Positions 26,689-35,847 are shown, numbered from the stretch's first letter. The stretch is DNA of 64,000 nt from CBDCUC01 sp965222485 (GCA_965222485.1 CBDCUC010000039.1:806001-870000), one strand, 5' to 3'. The notes: generated by a model from the sequence alone, not told the origin. Program-made: numbers and translations.

Positions 26689-26814
26689 TGCTCCAGAGTG
26701 GCCGCCGCTGACAAAAAACATTTGGCAGGGGCACGGAAAAACGAATCTAACACAGCATATAAGGGGAAGAACAAGCTAGAATGATGAAAAGAATTTCCAA
26801 AAGAGTGGAAAAAC

Positions 26815-26850
26815 GGCGATCCCGCCAGGGTTCGAACCTGGGTCCCGCCC
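26815..26850 (-). other. tRNA/tmRNA 3'-end-like fragment (T-arm)
   Basis: On the minus strand a perfect T-arm is present: stem CCAGG (26841-26837) / CCTGG (26829-26825) around the canonical loop TTCGAAC, followed by seven bases (CGGGATC), a G and CC. No matching acceptor 5' strand GATCCCG, D-arm or anticodon arm lies upstream, so it is not a complete tRNA. GGGAC before the T-arm recalls tmRNA, but no tag-coding part was found. It may be a remnant attachment site. A TTTTT run follows, so it may also serve as a terminator for the methyltransferase gene. Confidence 0.45.
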
Positions 26851-26985
26851 ATATCAGCTTGGGGTTATACACTCTGTCTAAGATTCAGCCCTCGCCCGCT
26901 ATTGTCCTAAAGTGGTCGAGCCCTGCAGAAATGTGCCAGCCCGTGCCCGGCAGGTGCGACCTCGCCGCCGTCGACGCACCAATAT

Positions 26986-27816
26986 TCAAGCGTTTGGTTT
27001 GCGAGCGAGATAGACGATTTCCTGTAAGTCCAGTTTGACCGGCGTAGGCCCGAGGTGTTTCTCCAACGCGTCAGCGGCGGCGGATACGATCTGGTCGGCA
27101 GCAACACCAGCACGCTGGTCAATCTCGATGATGGTCGGATTGCCGGTGACGAAGCCCCGTGCAGTGTTCATATGGTCTGCACTCTCAACGGCTTCAGCCA
27201 CATGCACAACGTCAACTGACGGGTAGCCTGCATCCAAAAACATGCGACGGACTTTATTGACGTCGCTCAGGCTGAACGGAACTTCTAGGAAGCGTGGCGG
27301 GTCTGTCTCGAAATAGCGTTTTATGACCTCATCGACGATCCGAACCACAGGGTTTTTGTCGAATGAATCCCAAACGTTCAGGGCCAGCACGCCAGTAGGT
27401 TTTAAGACGCGGGTCATTTCGTCCATGCCCTTAGCCTTGTCTGGAAAGAACATCAGACCGAACTGGCACACGACGGCGTCAAAGCTTGCATCATCGAACG
27501 GAAGATCAAGCGCATCGGCTTGGCTGAAGGTCACGCCCTGCAAGTGATGGTTCATCTTGGCAGCATGCGCGAGCATGGGCTCATTGAGGTCGGTAGCAAT
27601 GATCTGACTGCCAGCAGGCAGCCTGTTGGCAAGATGGCGCGTGGAGATACCTGTGCCGCACGCAACCTCAAGCACCTTCCCCGGTCCGTCGAGGGCCTTT
27701 GCAACGCGGTCAGCCATGTCAGCGGCGGCAAACTCAAACAGCAGCGGCCCAAGATAGGTGTCGTAATTCTCTGGGATCGTGCCGGTGAAGCTGGCGTTCG
27801 TAGAAATCTCGGCCAT
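26986..27816 (-). CDS. Class I SAM-dependent methyltransferase (UbiE-like)
   Basis: 276 residues. Rossmann-type methyltransferase with motif I LEVACGTGISTRHLA near residue 49, motif II acidic residue in IIATDLNEPMLAHA, and DLPFDDASFDAVVCQFGLMFF for the post-motif region. RVLKPTGVLALNVWDS follows. This pattern is that of small-molecule C- or N-methyltransferases of the Methyltransf_11 group; substrate cannot be inferred. There is no evident operon: the LuxR gene upstream on the same strand ends only 63 bases before it, so co-transcription is possible. Confidence 0.85.
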   Translation of the reverse strand: MAEISTNASFTGTIPENYDTYLGPLLFEFAAADMADRVAKALDGPGKVLEVACGTGISTRHLANRLPAGSQIIATDLNEPMLAHAAKMNHHLQGVTFSQADALDLPFDDASFDAVVCQFGLMFFPDKAKGMDEMTRVLKPTGVLALNVWDSFDKNPVVRIVDEVIKRYFETDPPRFLEVPFSLSDVNKVRRMFLDAGYPSVDVVHVAEAVESADHMNTARGFVTGNPTIIEIDQRAGVAADQIVSAAADALEKHLGPTPVKLDLQEIVYLARKPNA

Positions 27817-27879
27817 GGCGTTTATTCCATCGATTGCAATGATGCCTGAGGCAGGACGCGAGCGGTTATGATGTTGTTG

Positions 27880-28494
27880 CTAGTGTGACTGTGCAGCAGC
27901 CCCGGATATGCGGCCCTGACGCGAACTGCTTGGCGTTTCAATGCGCGCGACGTCTGCGCCCTGTTGCGGCTTGACGATGGGATCTCCGACAAGCTCATCG
28001 ATAAAGTGGCTGAGAAGTTGCGTCCGTCCGCTGACCTCGGCTTTACGAAAAACGGCATTGCTTTGTGCCTTCACCGTGCCTTCGCTTGTTTTTCTCAAGT
28101 CGGCAATTTCCGCGTTTGAGAAACCCTTTATCGTCAGCAGCGCGATTTCCCGCTCCGATGGCGTGAGTTTCCATCGATCGAACGAACTGGCAAGCAAGTC
28201 CTGAAAGGCGCCGGAAGCGATTTGTAACTGCGCCTCGATGTGACGGTTACGTGAAACCAGTCGCCGCCTCTCGCGGATCGACAGGTATATACCCGTGATA
28301 AGACCAACGACGGCGAGGCCCTCGGCGAAGTTATGAACTGTGCTGTCGCCGGCACTGATAAGGTCTGCAACAAAATCGGAAAGGAAATAAAGCGCACTAA
28401 ATCCTTGCAGCACGATCAGAGCATCAATGAACAGACGCGCTCTTTGAGCACGCGCATCACCCTGCGTCATTGGGCTAAAGAAGTCACTTGGCAT
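27880..28494 (-). CDS. Membrane-anchored LuxR-type transcriptional regulator
   Basis: 204 residues. Two hydrophobic segments (about 21-41 and 56-72) are followed by a short helical linker and a C-terminal LuxR/GerE HTH (108-170): WKLTPSEREIALLTIKGFSN, then AEIADLRKTSEGTVKAQSNAVF. The HTH keeps the typical positions, with KTSEGTVKAQ as recognition helix. The sensor is therefore membrane-embedded and not a soluble PAS or autoinducer domain. It starts eight bases after the cytochrome b561 gene ends, so the two are co-transcribed, and the regulator may respond to membrane redox state or to its partner. Confidence 0.88.
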   Translation of the reverse strand: MPSDFFSPMTQGDARAQRARLFIDALIVLQGFSALYFLSDFVADLISAGDSTVHNFAEGLAVVGLITGIYLSIRERRRLVSRNRHIEAQLQIASGAFQDLLASSFDRWKLTPSEREIALLTIKGFSNAEIADLRKTSEGTVKAQSNAVFRKAEVSGRTQLLSHFIDELVGDPIVKPQQGADVARIETPSSSRQGRISGAAAQSH

Positions 28495-28501
28495 GATGGG
28501 G

Positions 28502-29032
28502 TCACCCTTCTTCGGGTAGGTCTTTCTTACCAGTTATCATAGCCCTAATCAGATTGGTCTTCGTACGGTGACTGTCAATGATAACACCTGCGACATGGAG
28601 CCCAACGCAAATCAGCGTGTAGTTCGCGGCAAGTTCATGAACGTCCTCAACCCATGCGACGCCCCAGAACTGGTCTGTCGTCATCATAACGCCGCTCAGG
28701 CAAATGGCGGCGAGGGCGAGCAAAAGATTGTATACCATCAGCGCGCCAAGCGGGTTGTGACCAAGAACCGGTTTTCCCTTTTCGTCTGAAGATAACGTGC
28801 GTAGATGCCGCAGTGCTGCGGGCAAATCCGGTGGGAAGGACGAAAACCGGGCAAAGCGCGTCCCCACAAAACCCCAAACCAGTCTCGCCAGGACGAGAAA
28901 GAGGACGGCATAACCCGCGTATCTGTGCGGCGCACCCTCGTCATCAAGGAGGAAGAATGCACTGAAGAACAACAAAACGATGGACCAGTGAAATACACGA
29001 ACGAACAGATCCCATACGATGACTTGACGCAT
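28502..29032 (-). CDS. Cytochrome b561 / Ni-hydrogenase b-type family protein
   Basis: 176 residues with four hydrophobic helices and the His residues that bind two haem b groups: VFHWSIVLLFFSAFF, HRYAGYAVLFLVLARLVWGF, and ELAANYTLICVGLHVAGVI. It would pass electrons between membrane quinones and a periplasmic partner. Encoded between a PepSY protein and the membrane-bound LuxR; PepSY plus cytochrome b561 is a common bacterial pair, often next to two-component or other regulators. Confidence 0.9.
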   Translation of the reverse strand: MRQVIVWDLFVRVFHWSIVLLFFSAFFLLDDEGAPHRYAGYAVLFLVLARLVWGFVGTRFARFSSFPPDLPAALRHLRTLSSDEKGKPVLGHNPLGALMVYNLLLALAAICLSGVMMTTDQFWGVAWVEDVHELAANYTLICVGLHVAGVIIDSHRTKTNLIRAMITGKKDLPEEG

Positions 29033-29072
29033 GGCAACTCTCCCCAGTGAAGCGTTGGTAAAAGGCGTTTCC

Positions 29073-29100
29073 GGCGCCCAACGCTAAAGGGTTGGGCGCC
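29073..29100 (-). terminator. Intra-operon hairpin between PepSY and cytochrome genes
   Basis: Perfect 10-base arms GGCGCCCAAC (29073-29082) and GTTGGGCGCC (29091-29100) with an 8-base loop, nine bases after the PepSY stop on the minus strand. Without a clean T-run it is probably an attenuator or mRNA-processing hairpin that makes the PepSY message more abundant. Confidence 0.6.
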
Positions 29101-29108
29101 AGATAACG

Positions 29109-29381
29109 CTAGTCGCGGCTGACCTTCACAAGGTTGCCGGTCTTTGGATCGACGTAGATTTCGTAGCGTGCTCCTTCTTTGAGGGCGTAGGCCTCAAGAT
29201 AACCGTCCTCACGCTCGACCTTACGAACCTCAAAGCCCTTATCCGTGAGTGAAGCGGATATCTCCTGGGTCGTCTTACCGATGTAGCCCTCAAGGCCCGG
29301 CAATTCGCTGGCAGCCAGGGCCGTCGTTGCGCCGACCACGAGACCAGCTAAAGCCACTGTCAATTTGTTGGCAGAATACAT
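29109..29381 (-). CDS. Exported PepSY-domain protein
   Basis: 90 residues. Signal peptide MYSANKLTVALAGLVVGATT with cleavage near ALA-AS, then a single PepSY domain: YIGKTTQEISASLTDKGFEV, EREDGYLEAYALKEG and ARYEIYVDPKTGNLVKV. Short PepSY proteins are periplasmic and often travel with cytochrome b561 genes, as here. First gene of the PepSY-cytochrome-LuxR operon. Confidence 0.9.
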   Translation of the reverse strand: MYSANKLTVALAGLVVGATTALAASELPGLEGYIGKTTQEISASLTDKGFEVRKVEREDGYLEAYALKEGARYEIYVDPKTGNLVKVSRD

Positions 29382-29616
29382 GTCATGTCCTTTCTTCCAA
29401 TTACGCGACGCCTCTCGCCGCTTACTGGAAAAAAGGGGGTGTCGGGCCTCGAAAAACCATGGGCCAACGGTTTATTTTAGGGCCTTTAAACCGGAGTTTA
29501 TGTGTGATGTGCCGGTGGTTTCAGGTTTTAGCTCCGGGGCACCCGGGTTACTTTAAATGGCGGGGCAAATCAGCACCAGGGAGTTGCGCAACAGCGTCTC
29601 GGAGGATAACGCGCGC

Positions 29617-29844
29617 TCAAGCCGTATTCTTGATGACGATCCGGAAGACACCTTCGCTCTCGGTGGAGTCGACAAGCGTGTGCCCAGTCGTATTGCACAG
29701 CGCCACGAAATCCTCAGGCGCCCCTGGATCCGTTGCCAGCACTTCCAGCGTCCCACCATTCGGCATTGAATTGAGTGCCTTCTTGGCTTTCAGGACCGGC
29801 AGCGGGCAGGCCATACCGCGTGCGTCGAGGGTTTGATCCGCCAT
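29617..29844 (-). CDS. TusA/SirA-family sulfur carrier protein
   Basis: 75 residues, the whole TusA fold. LDARGMACPLPVLKAKKAL contains the sulfur-carrying Cys13 in the CPxP motif. TDPGAPEDFVALCNTTGH is the second conserved part. These proteins relay persulfide sulfur for tRNA thiolation, molybdenum cofactor or sulfur oxidation. No partner gene is nearby, so the pathway is open. Confidence 0.93.
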   Translation of the reverse strand: MADQTLDARGMACPLPVLKAKKALNSMPNGGTLEVLATDPGAPEDFVALCNTTGHTLVDSTESEGVFRIVIKNTA

Positions 29845-30224
29845 GATCGGTTGTCTCCAGTCTCGGCCACATCGTCTGCCGGCCGCATCTTTTCATCCCG
29901 CTGTGGCGCATAAAAAAGTGCGCTGGCGTCACTGCTTATGACACTCGCGCGACAGTTTCAATGCTGCCAGTGGGCTGTTTCCCGGCTCAGTCCATGAGCC
30001 GGGCCGGCACAATAACGAGCCAAAAACCGGGCACAGGATGGCTGCAACCTGATCCAATTCTTGACTTTTGGCCTGCATACGACTGATTTGCTGTCACCTG
30101 GAGAAGGTGATTTGCCTGCCTCCCGCCCGGCGCTGTCCTTGAGCCGGTCGTGAGGCGGCAGAACGATTGCAGTTCCCGCTGCGTCTCTTATTGTGAACGC
30201 TCAATCGGTATCTTTGGGGGGCAT
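29845..30224. other. Intergenic region upstream of the MMPL transporter
   Basis: 380 bases between divergent TusA and transporter genes. It should hold both promoters; I see no gene or clear repeat. Confidence 0.45.
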
Positions 30225-32729
30225 ATGGCTTCTGAGGGGCAGGAGCACCGGTCGTTTCGGTTCTCCTTCGGCATTGAAAAGCTCGGCCTGGTGGCCCTGA
30301 AGGCTCCGTATATTTCGGCGCTTCTGATCTTGGTTGCCTCCATCGCGGCAATCATCGGTGTCTCGCGGCTTCAGGTCGACGATTCGCTATCGGAACTCTT
30401 CCGCACCGACACCAAGGAATTCCGTCAATACGAAGAAATCGACAGATTATTTCCCTCCAGCGAGTATGACGTTCTGGTCGTCGTCGAAGGCCCCGACCTT
30501 CTGAAACGCGACCAACTGATGGCATTTTCCAACGCCACAGTGGAATTGCAGCTTGCCGATGGCGTCAATGGTCTTGTGTCCATGCTTTCGGCGCGCGGAA
30601 AACCAGATGCAACCGGCTACGCCGCACCCATCGTGCCTGATGATCTACCCGAAGGAGAGGGGTACGACGCGGTTGTCGAACGGTTGCGCAACAACGAAAT
30701 CGTCAAGGGCAAGTTCTTGTCCGAAGACGGCACACTGGCCTTGATCGTCATTTCGCTCGACCGTGACGTGGTCAAGGAAATGACGCCAAAGGTTGTGATC
30801 GGCGCCCTTCGCGAGGCCGCGGAATCCGAGCTCAAGGACACGGGCCTTAATGTCAAGCTCACCGGCGCACCGGTTATGCAGCTGGAGATCCGCAATGCGG
30901 TCGAACGCGACCGTCTTGTCTACAACGGTCTTGGCTTTCTCGTCGGTATTATTGTTGCCTACATGTTTTTCCGCCGTGTCTCGTTGACGCTGATTGCGGT
31001 GGCTGGTCCGTCGATCGCAATTTTGTGGACACTTGGCATCCTCGGCGGTCTAGACTTCAGACTGAACCTGTTCATCAACGTCATTACACCGCTCATATTG
31101 GTGCAGGGATTTTCAGATTCCATGCACCTTGTGCTGGCGATACGCCGCGCCGTAATCGCCGGTGTCGATCGCTTCACGGCCGCACGCAACGCCGTATTGG
31201 ATGTTGCACCCGCTTGCCTCCTGACGGCTATGAACGCCGGGCTCGCGATCCTATCTTTTTCGCTCTCCGATTCAGCGTTGATACGCACGTTCGGCGCTGC
31301 GGCCCTCATGGCCGTCGGCATTTCCTACATTGCTGTCGCCGTCGTTGTGCCGACATTGGGAGCGCTGCTCGTTGGTCGCGAGAAACATGTGCTCGAAAAC
31401 CCTGAGGACGAAAAGGGCGGCGTCGGAGCGTTGCAGCGGATAACCGACGCGATCGTTCAAGGTGTCGTTAGGTGGCCCTTGGTCTTTACAATCCTTGGCA
31501 TACTTGCCGTAACAGCGACGGGCGCCGCCTACGTACAACTCAAGCCCCGTTACAAACTTGCCGATCAGGTACCGGACAAGGAGCAGGCCCTTGCCGGCAC
31601 CGCGCGGCTGGATCAGAAGCTCACGGGTGCCAATCCGATCCATGTGATGGTCCGCTGGAAGGGGCGGGAGCAAAAGGCAGAGCCTGTTGACGCCTGCACA
31701 CAGATGAAGGCGGAAAACCAAGCTTCGGAAATTGCCACGCCTGACGCCGACGCGGCCGGTGCCTCGCCATCCACGCCCGGCGACCCGCAACCGCAGCAAG
31801 GACCAAGCGAGGCGACGACGCCCCCTGGAAATGGCGAGGGCGCATCACTGTACGATCGCAGGACGCTGGAGCTGATCGGCAAGGTCCACGACATCGTTGA
31901 AGCGCGTGCTGGTCTAGGCAATGTGTGGTCGCTCGACAGTCTGCGCCGCTGGCTGGCGGAAGCCGGGGACAATCGCATCATCACGGTCCAGTGCTACGTC
32001 TCCATACTGCCCGACCACCTGGTGCGCCGCTTTATTTCGGCCGACGAAAACTCCGTCTTGGTGACAGCGCGGATGCCCGACGTCGACGCCAGCAAAATCC
32101 TTCCCGTTGTCGACCTGCTCGACAATGCCCTGCAGCCATTGCGCGATGCCAATCCCGGCTACGAGATCTCGGTGACCGGTCTGCCGGCAATTGCCGCACG
32201 CAACTCAGCCCATCTGATCTATGAGCTGAACTGGGGCTTGGTTGGCGATATGTTTGTGATCTTCATCTTTCTCGGAATTGCATTGCGCTCGGTGCTGGCC
32301 GGAGTTGCCAGTGTTCTGCCGTCGCTCTTCCCGATCTTTGCCACCGGCACACTTCTTTGGCTCAGTGGAGACGGAATGCAATTTGCCTCCATTATCGCCA
32401 TTACGGTTGCGTTCTCGCTAGCAATTGATTCCACAATCCACTTCCTGAACCGGTTCCGCTTGGAAGAAGACCGTCTTGGCGGCGGACCGGGCACGCATGG
32501 CGCGGCGTTGAAGCAAACGGTGCACCATATCGGGCCGGCAGTCGTATTAACCACAATCGTGCTAGCTCTTGGTTTGGGTGTCACGATGCTGTCCGATCTT
32601 CCGTCATTGCGCCAATTTGGCCGCCTGACGGCCGCCTGCCTGTTTGCCTCGTTAATTGGCCAACTCGTCATCTTGCCCGCAACAATCGCGCTCTACCGGC
32701 GCTACATTCCGCGCAACGCGGCGTCCTAA
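30225..32729 (+). CDS. MMPL/RND-superfamily membrane transporter
   Basis: 834 residues from ATG 30225, preceded by a run of G that can serve as ribosome site. Two repeats of one helix, a periplasmic loop and a five-helix bundle, the MMPL/SSD-like RND plan: first bundle near 250-390 (GLGFLVGIIVAYMFFRRVSL, then QGFSDSMHLVLAIRRAV), second at the C-terminus (NWGLVGDMFVIFIFLGIAL, then AITVAFSLAIDSTIHFLNRF). The acidic SD residues in each bundle fit proton coupling. A Pro/Ala/Ser/Asp-rich insert lies around residues 490-540 in the second periplasmic loop. Likely lipid or hopanoid-type export, by family only. Confidence 0.87.
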   Translation: MASEGQEHRSFRFSFGIEKLGLVALKAPYISALLILVASIAAIIGVSRLQVDDSLSELFRTDTKEFRQYEEIDRLFPSSEYDVLVVVEGPDLLKRDQLMAFSNATVELQLADGVNGLVSMLSARGKPDATGYAAPIVPDDLPEGEGYDAVVERLRNNEIVKGKFLSEDGTLALIVISLDRDVVKEMTPKVVIGALREAAESELKDTGLNVKLTGAPVMQLEIRNAVERDRLVYNGLGFLVGIIVAYMFFRRVSLTLIAVAGPSIAILWTLGILGGLDFRLNLFINVITPLILVQGFSDSMHLVLAIRRAVIAGVDRFTAARNAVLDVAPACLLTAMNAGLAILSFSLSDSALIRTFGAAALMAVGISYIAVAVVVPTLGALLVGREKHVLENPEDEKGGVGALQRITDAIVQGVVRWPLVFTILGILAVTATGAAYVQLKPRYKLADQVPDKEQALAGTARLDQKLTGANPIHVMVRWKGREQKAEPVDACTQMKAENQASEIATPDADAAGASPSTPGDPQPQQGPSEATTPPGNGEGASLYDRRTLELIGKVHDIVEARAGLGNVWSLDSLRRWLAEAGDNRIITVQCYVSILPDHLVRRFISADENSVLVTARMPDVDASKILPVVDLLDNALQPLRDANPGYEISVTGLPAIAARNSAHLIYELNWGLVGDMFVIFIFLGIALRSVLAGVASVLPSLFPIFATGTLLWLSGDGMQFASIIAITVAFSLAIDSTIHFLNRFRLEEDRLGGGPGTHGAALKQTVHHIGPAVVLTTIVLALGLGVTMLSDLPSLRQFGRLTAACLFASLIGQLVILPATIALYRRYIPRNAAS

Positions 32730-32988
32730 CCATTGGACGTCGGACGATCGGGCCCTTGGCTGTGGCGACGAGTTCCGCCCACTTTCTGTCAATGTGGTCC
32801 GTCACTGAAATCCTGGCGTACTCCATATGGTCGTTCGTCAGGCGAAGGCATTGAAGGCGGGCGCCCGGCGCAATATATTCCCGCAATCTCACGGCAGACC
32901 GCACGTATCTGTTTACAACGTCAGTGTGATGTGAAGAGCCACTTTGACTGACAACACGACATAACAAAAACACTCTGGAGGAAGACAC

Positions 32989-33426
32989 GTGATGATGGGG
33001 CTACGAACGTCATTGGCAATTGCCACACTCATCGCAGCAGGCCTGTTACTGGCTCCGCTAGGCGATGGCGGCCAGGTCCGTGCTGAAGGCGACCAAACGG
33101 CTGAGAGCTCCAAGGCGGGCGACACGGCGGCGAAGCAGGCTCAGCAGCCGATCACGATGGGGCAATTCCTTACTGCCGCGTACGATTTTTGTTCGAACAA
33201 GCAGAAGCGCACCGCGGAGTCGTGCGAGTGTGAGCAAAAGATCATCGCCGAGGAGACCCGCGTACCACCGGACGATCGCGAAATGGCCTACTACTATTGG
33301 GTGGACCAGGCCACATTCAAGAAAAAATATGCAGCCAAGGCGGCGGCCGATCCAAAATTCGCAAAAGCCTTTGGAGAGAGATTCACGACGCTGGCCGCGC
33401 TGCTCATGTCAGCGTGCGGCGTGTGA
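32989..33426 (+). CDS. Exported hypothetical protein (145 aa)
   Basis: Begins at GTG 32989 (or ATG 32992), with GGAGG ideally spaced for the GTG. Signal peptide MMMGLRTSLAIATLIAAGLL with cleavage near VRA-EG. The mature protein has a Cys pattern FCSNKQKRTAESCECEQK and a late Cys (MSACGV), suggesting disulfides, and a helical Lys/Ala-rich end. No domain is recognised. Stands alone after the transporter gene with a 260-base gap. Confidence 0.72.
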   Translation: MMMGLRTSLAIATLIAAGLLLAPLGDGGQVRAEGDQTAESSKAGDTAAKQAQQPITMGQFLTAAYDFCSNKQKRTAESCECEQKIIAEETRVPPDDREMAYYYWVDQATFKKKYAAKAAADPKFAKAFGERFTTLAALLMSACGV

Positions 33427-33675
33427 GCGATGTTGGCGCCGGTCGAAATTAGCGTCTTAAACCGTCAATGCGATAAGTTGCATCCATTCGCCCGTGCGAT
33501 CTTCGCGGAAGACCAGATTATACGCCCGGGATTAGGCTTCGCGCACCACTAATGCTATAGTTTACATCCGGCACTGGCGCCGGTTGCAAAAGATCTGTCG
33601 CGATCGCGTTGGAATGCTTCTCCTGCAGATCCAATGATTGGCTCGAACCCGGTCGCTACTGGATGAGCATTAGTG

Positions 33676-34587
33676 ATGCATTGGCTCGCAGCAAGGCGGC
33701 GATGGAATTGGCGCATCGTGTTGGACCGCATGATGCGCCCTCCGGTCGTTCTCTGCCTGACCCCGGTCCTTATCGCAGCAGCCTTATGTGTCTTGTCGCT
33801 GCGCATCGCCGGCAATATTGGTCCGCGGCGGCCGCTGCCCGCCCACCCAAGAAAGACGGGTTCATTTGGCGATGGGATTGGTTGCACTAGCGAGCATGCG
33901 ATCAGGTTCGGCGAGCGCGCGAGGCATGGCTGGCGCTCGCAACTAAAGGGCGGCATGCGGCGCACACGTAAACTCGACCGGCCTCGCACAATCGTAACAG
34001 CTCGTCTGATCCATTCCTCTGAATTGAAGCAGGTTCGCCCTGACCCGAGCCAAAGCTGTGGCTCGTCCGGACACCGACCGCCGGCTTCTAACGATGCTCC
34101 ACGCAAGAATAACAGCGCATTGAGTGATAACGCGTCCAATGGCCAGGACCGCAGACATAAGCGCGTGAGCAGAGAGCGTCTTCTTGGCAGGCTTAATGTT
34201 TGCGCCACGCCGGTGGCACTTTTTGCATTGCTGGAAGAAACGGAGGAACACGCATTCATACGCGACCGGCGCCTTATGGCGTCATTACTGGAAAAACTGG
34301 TGACCCTGCGCGCAAGGACCGATGACGTTCTGCGCATACTGCACCAAGCAGGTATGACCTGGGTCTGGTCCGATGCCAAGCACCGCCGGATCATCGATCT
34401 GCAATCGGCGCCAGGCGATCGGTTCATTTGGCACCATCAGGTCGCGCTTTCTGCTCAATTTGCGGCCCATGAGGCCGGTTGGAATATTTCTGGTCTTCTG
34501 CGTGTCGTCACGATGATAGCGACGGTTCACTTCGACCGAGACGGTGTTCTGGTCAGCGCAAAAGTGCAAGCCCCTCGCACCTGTTAG
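33676..34587 (+). CDS. Doubtful hypothetical protein with N-terminal membrane segment
   Basis: A 303-residue frame (ATG 33676) with one hydrophobic segment near residues 24-46 and a basic, low-complexity middle. The last third (from about LLEKLVTLRARTDDVLRIL) looks more protein-like and ends in TVHFDRDGVLVSAKV. There is no good ribosome site, the opposite strand also is open for 290 codons, and nothing is recognised. Either a fast-evolving membrane protein or a non-coding stretch with open frames by chance. Confidence 0.35.
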   Translation: MHWLAARRRWNWRIVLDRMMRPPVVLCLTPVLIAAALCVLSLRIAGNIGPRRPLPAHPRKTGSFGDGIGCTSEHAIRFGERARHGWRSQLKGGMRRTRKLDRPRTIVTARLIHSSELKQVRPDPSQSCGSSGHRPPASNDAPRKNNSALSDNASNGQDRRHKRVSRERLLGRLNVCATPVALFALLEETEEHAFIRDRRLMASLLEKLVTLRARTDDVLRILHQAGMTWVWSDAKHRRIIDLQSAPGDRFIWHHQVALSAQFAAHEAGWNISGLLRVVTMIATVHFDRDGVLVSAKVQAPRTC

Positions 34588-34683
34588 CGGCCAACCGTTC
34601 ACGCCTTCGATACGCAGCGAAGTCTCAGTGCGCTCGCCATTGTGTCCCGGCCGCGAGGCAAAACATCATCGCACCAAAACAAT

Positions 34684-34722
34684 CGGCCGCATAATCGGTG
34701 CCCTTGTCCGATTATGCGGCCG
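34684..34722 (-). terminator. Long-stem terminator of the small exported protein gene
   Basis: Perfect 15-base inverted repeat: CGGCCGCATAATCGG (34684-34698) and its complement at 34708-34722, loop of nine. On the minus strand it ends 38 bases after the stop of the gene at 34760 and is followed by ATTGTTTTG. Strong intrinsic terminator. Confidence 0.85.
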
Positions 34723-34759
34723 TGTTCCGCCAATGGCGGCAACTCTGTTCACAAGCGCT

Positions 34760-35023
34760 TTAGCCGCCGATAGCAGCTTCAAGTTCTTTCGCCGCCGAAG
34801 CAGCTTCTTCGAACTTCTTCGCGTCGCAAGCGTCCTCCATTTTGGTCAGGAGGCCTTCGATACTCTCCAGCTTGGAATCGTCAACTTTCTTTTCCGCAAC
34901 GGAATTGGCCAAGTTTCTAGCCTGCTCCAGGCAGTCATCGGTATTGGCCGGCACGTCCGCGGCCAGTGCGGTGCCCGCCAGCGCACCCGCCAGCGTTGCG
35001 CTGAGAAGAACGTGTTTCAGCAT
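34760..35023 (-). CDS. Small exported helical protein (87 aa)
   Basis: Signal peptide MLKHVLLSATLAGALAGTALA, cut before ADVPANTDD. The mature 66 residues are acidic, helical, with Cys pair (DDCLEQ and EDACDAK) that likely forms a disulfide in a helical hairpin, ending AAKELEAAIGG. GAGGA lies upstream of ATG 35023. A long terminator hairpin follows, so it is a highly defined single-gene unit. Function unknown. Confidence 0.8.
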   Translation of the reverse strand: MLKHVLLSATLAGALAGTALAADVPANTDDCLEQARNLANSVAEKKVDDSKLESIEGLLTKMEDACDAKKFEEAASAAKELEAAIGG

Positions 35024-35172
35024 CTATTAGGTCCTCTTCGTGCATCGGGCCGGTCGACATGACCGGGCTTGATGCCCGTCTTGTCGGACGCGATTGTGGC
35101 CCTTCCACGGCCCTCGGATTGCTTTTTCGGGGTATGGTTGTCCGTAGGCCGCCTTTTGATACAACAGGTCTT

Positions 35173-35847
35173 TCAACATCTTGGCAATAGGCACCGAATT
35201 ACGGGCAGGAGTGCGTCATAGTGATCGATAAGGGCGTTTGGCTCCAGGCTTTCGACCGGCACCTGCGAATACCCAAAGGTTACCGCGACAACAGGCAGGC
35301 CGGCGGCTTTGGCCGCTGCGATATCGACCTCACTATCGCCGATCATGAGCGCGTGACCTGGCTCTCCGCCTGCTGCGGCTATTGCACCGGTCACGTGCCC
35401 TGGGTGCGGCTTGCACACCTCCAGTGTGTCGCGCCCAACGAGTGCATGGAAACTGTCGAGCATGCCCAGAGCACTCAGCAGGGATTGTGACAGGGCTTCG
35501 CGCTTGTTTGTGCAGATCGCAAGCTTGCTACCGACATCCCGCAAGTGAGCGATTGCCTCCAACACACCGGGGTACGGTTTACTATGGACCGCTATGTTAT
35601 CTTCATAGTGATCGAGAAAGCGTGCGAGCAAATCGTCAACCACGTCTGATGAAGCGGCAAATTTGGATTCATTGAGCGCTTCCACGATCATTCTGCGCGC
35701 ACCGAAACTGATCCAAGGCCGCATCAGGTTCTCGCCAACCGCAGGTAGGTCGAGAGTGGCAAGCGCATGATTGGTCGCAGCGACAAGGTCTGGTGCGGTG
35801 TCCACCAACGTCCCGTCCAGGTCGAAAACGATCGTTGCGTTATTCAA
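35173..35847 (-). CDS. gph: Phosphoglycolate phosphatase (HAD family)
   Basis: 224 residues from TTG 35847, which follows GAGAGGGGG; the upstream open frame does not match the family. HAD motif I is IVFDLDGTLVDTAPDL, motif II lies in LAICTNKRE, motif III is the Lys of EVCKPHPGH and motif IV is MIGDSEVDIAAAKAAG. Removes phosphate from 2-phosphoglycolate produced by DNA repair and oxygenation. Near rpiA and gor, a neighbourhood conserved in Hyphomicrobiales, although here gabD interrupts it. Confidence 0.9.
   Translation of the reverse strand: MNNATIVFDLDGTLVDTAPDLVAATNHALATLDLPAVGENLMRPWISFGARRMIVEALNESKFAASSDVVDDLLARFLDHYEDNIAVHSKPYPGVLEAIAHLRDVGSKLAICTNKREALSQSLLSALGMLDSFHALVGRDTLEVCKPHPGHVTGAIAAAGGEPGHALMIGDSEVDIAAAKAAGLPVVAVTFGYSQVPVESLEPNALIDHYDALLPVIRCLLPRC

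Noticed and set aside
33555..34427. 290-codon minus-strand frame
   Set aside because: Ser/Arg-rich, no ribosome site, no family resemblance; reported only as part of the ambiguous region.
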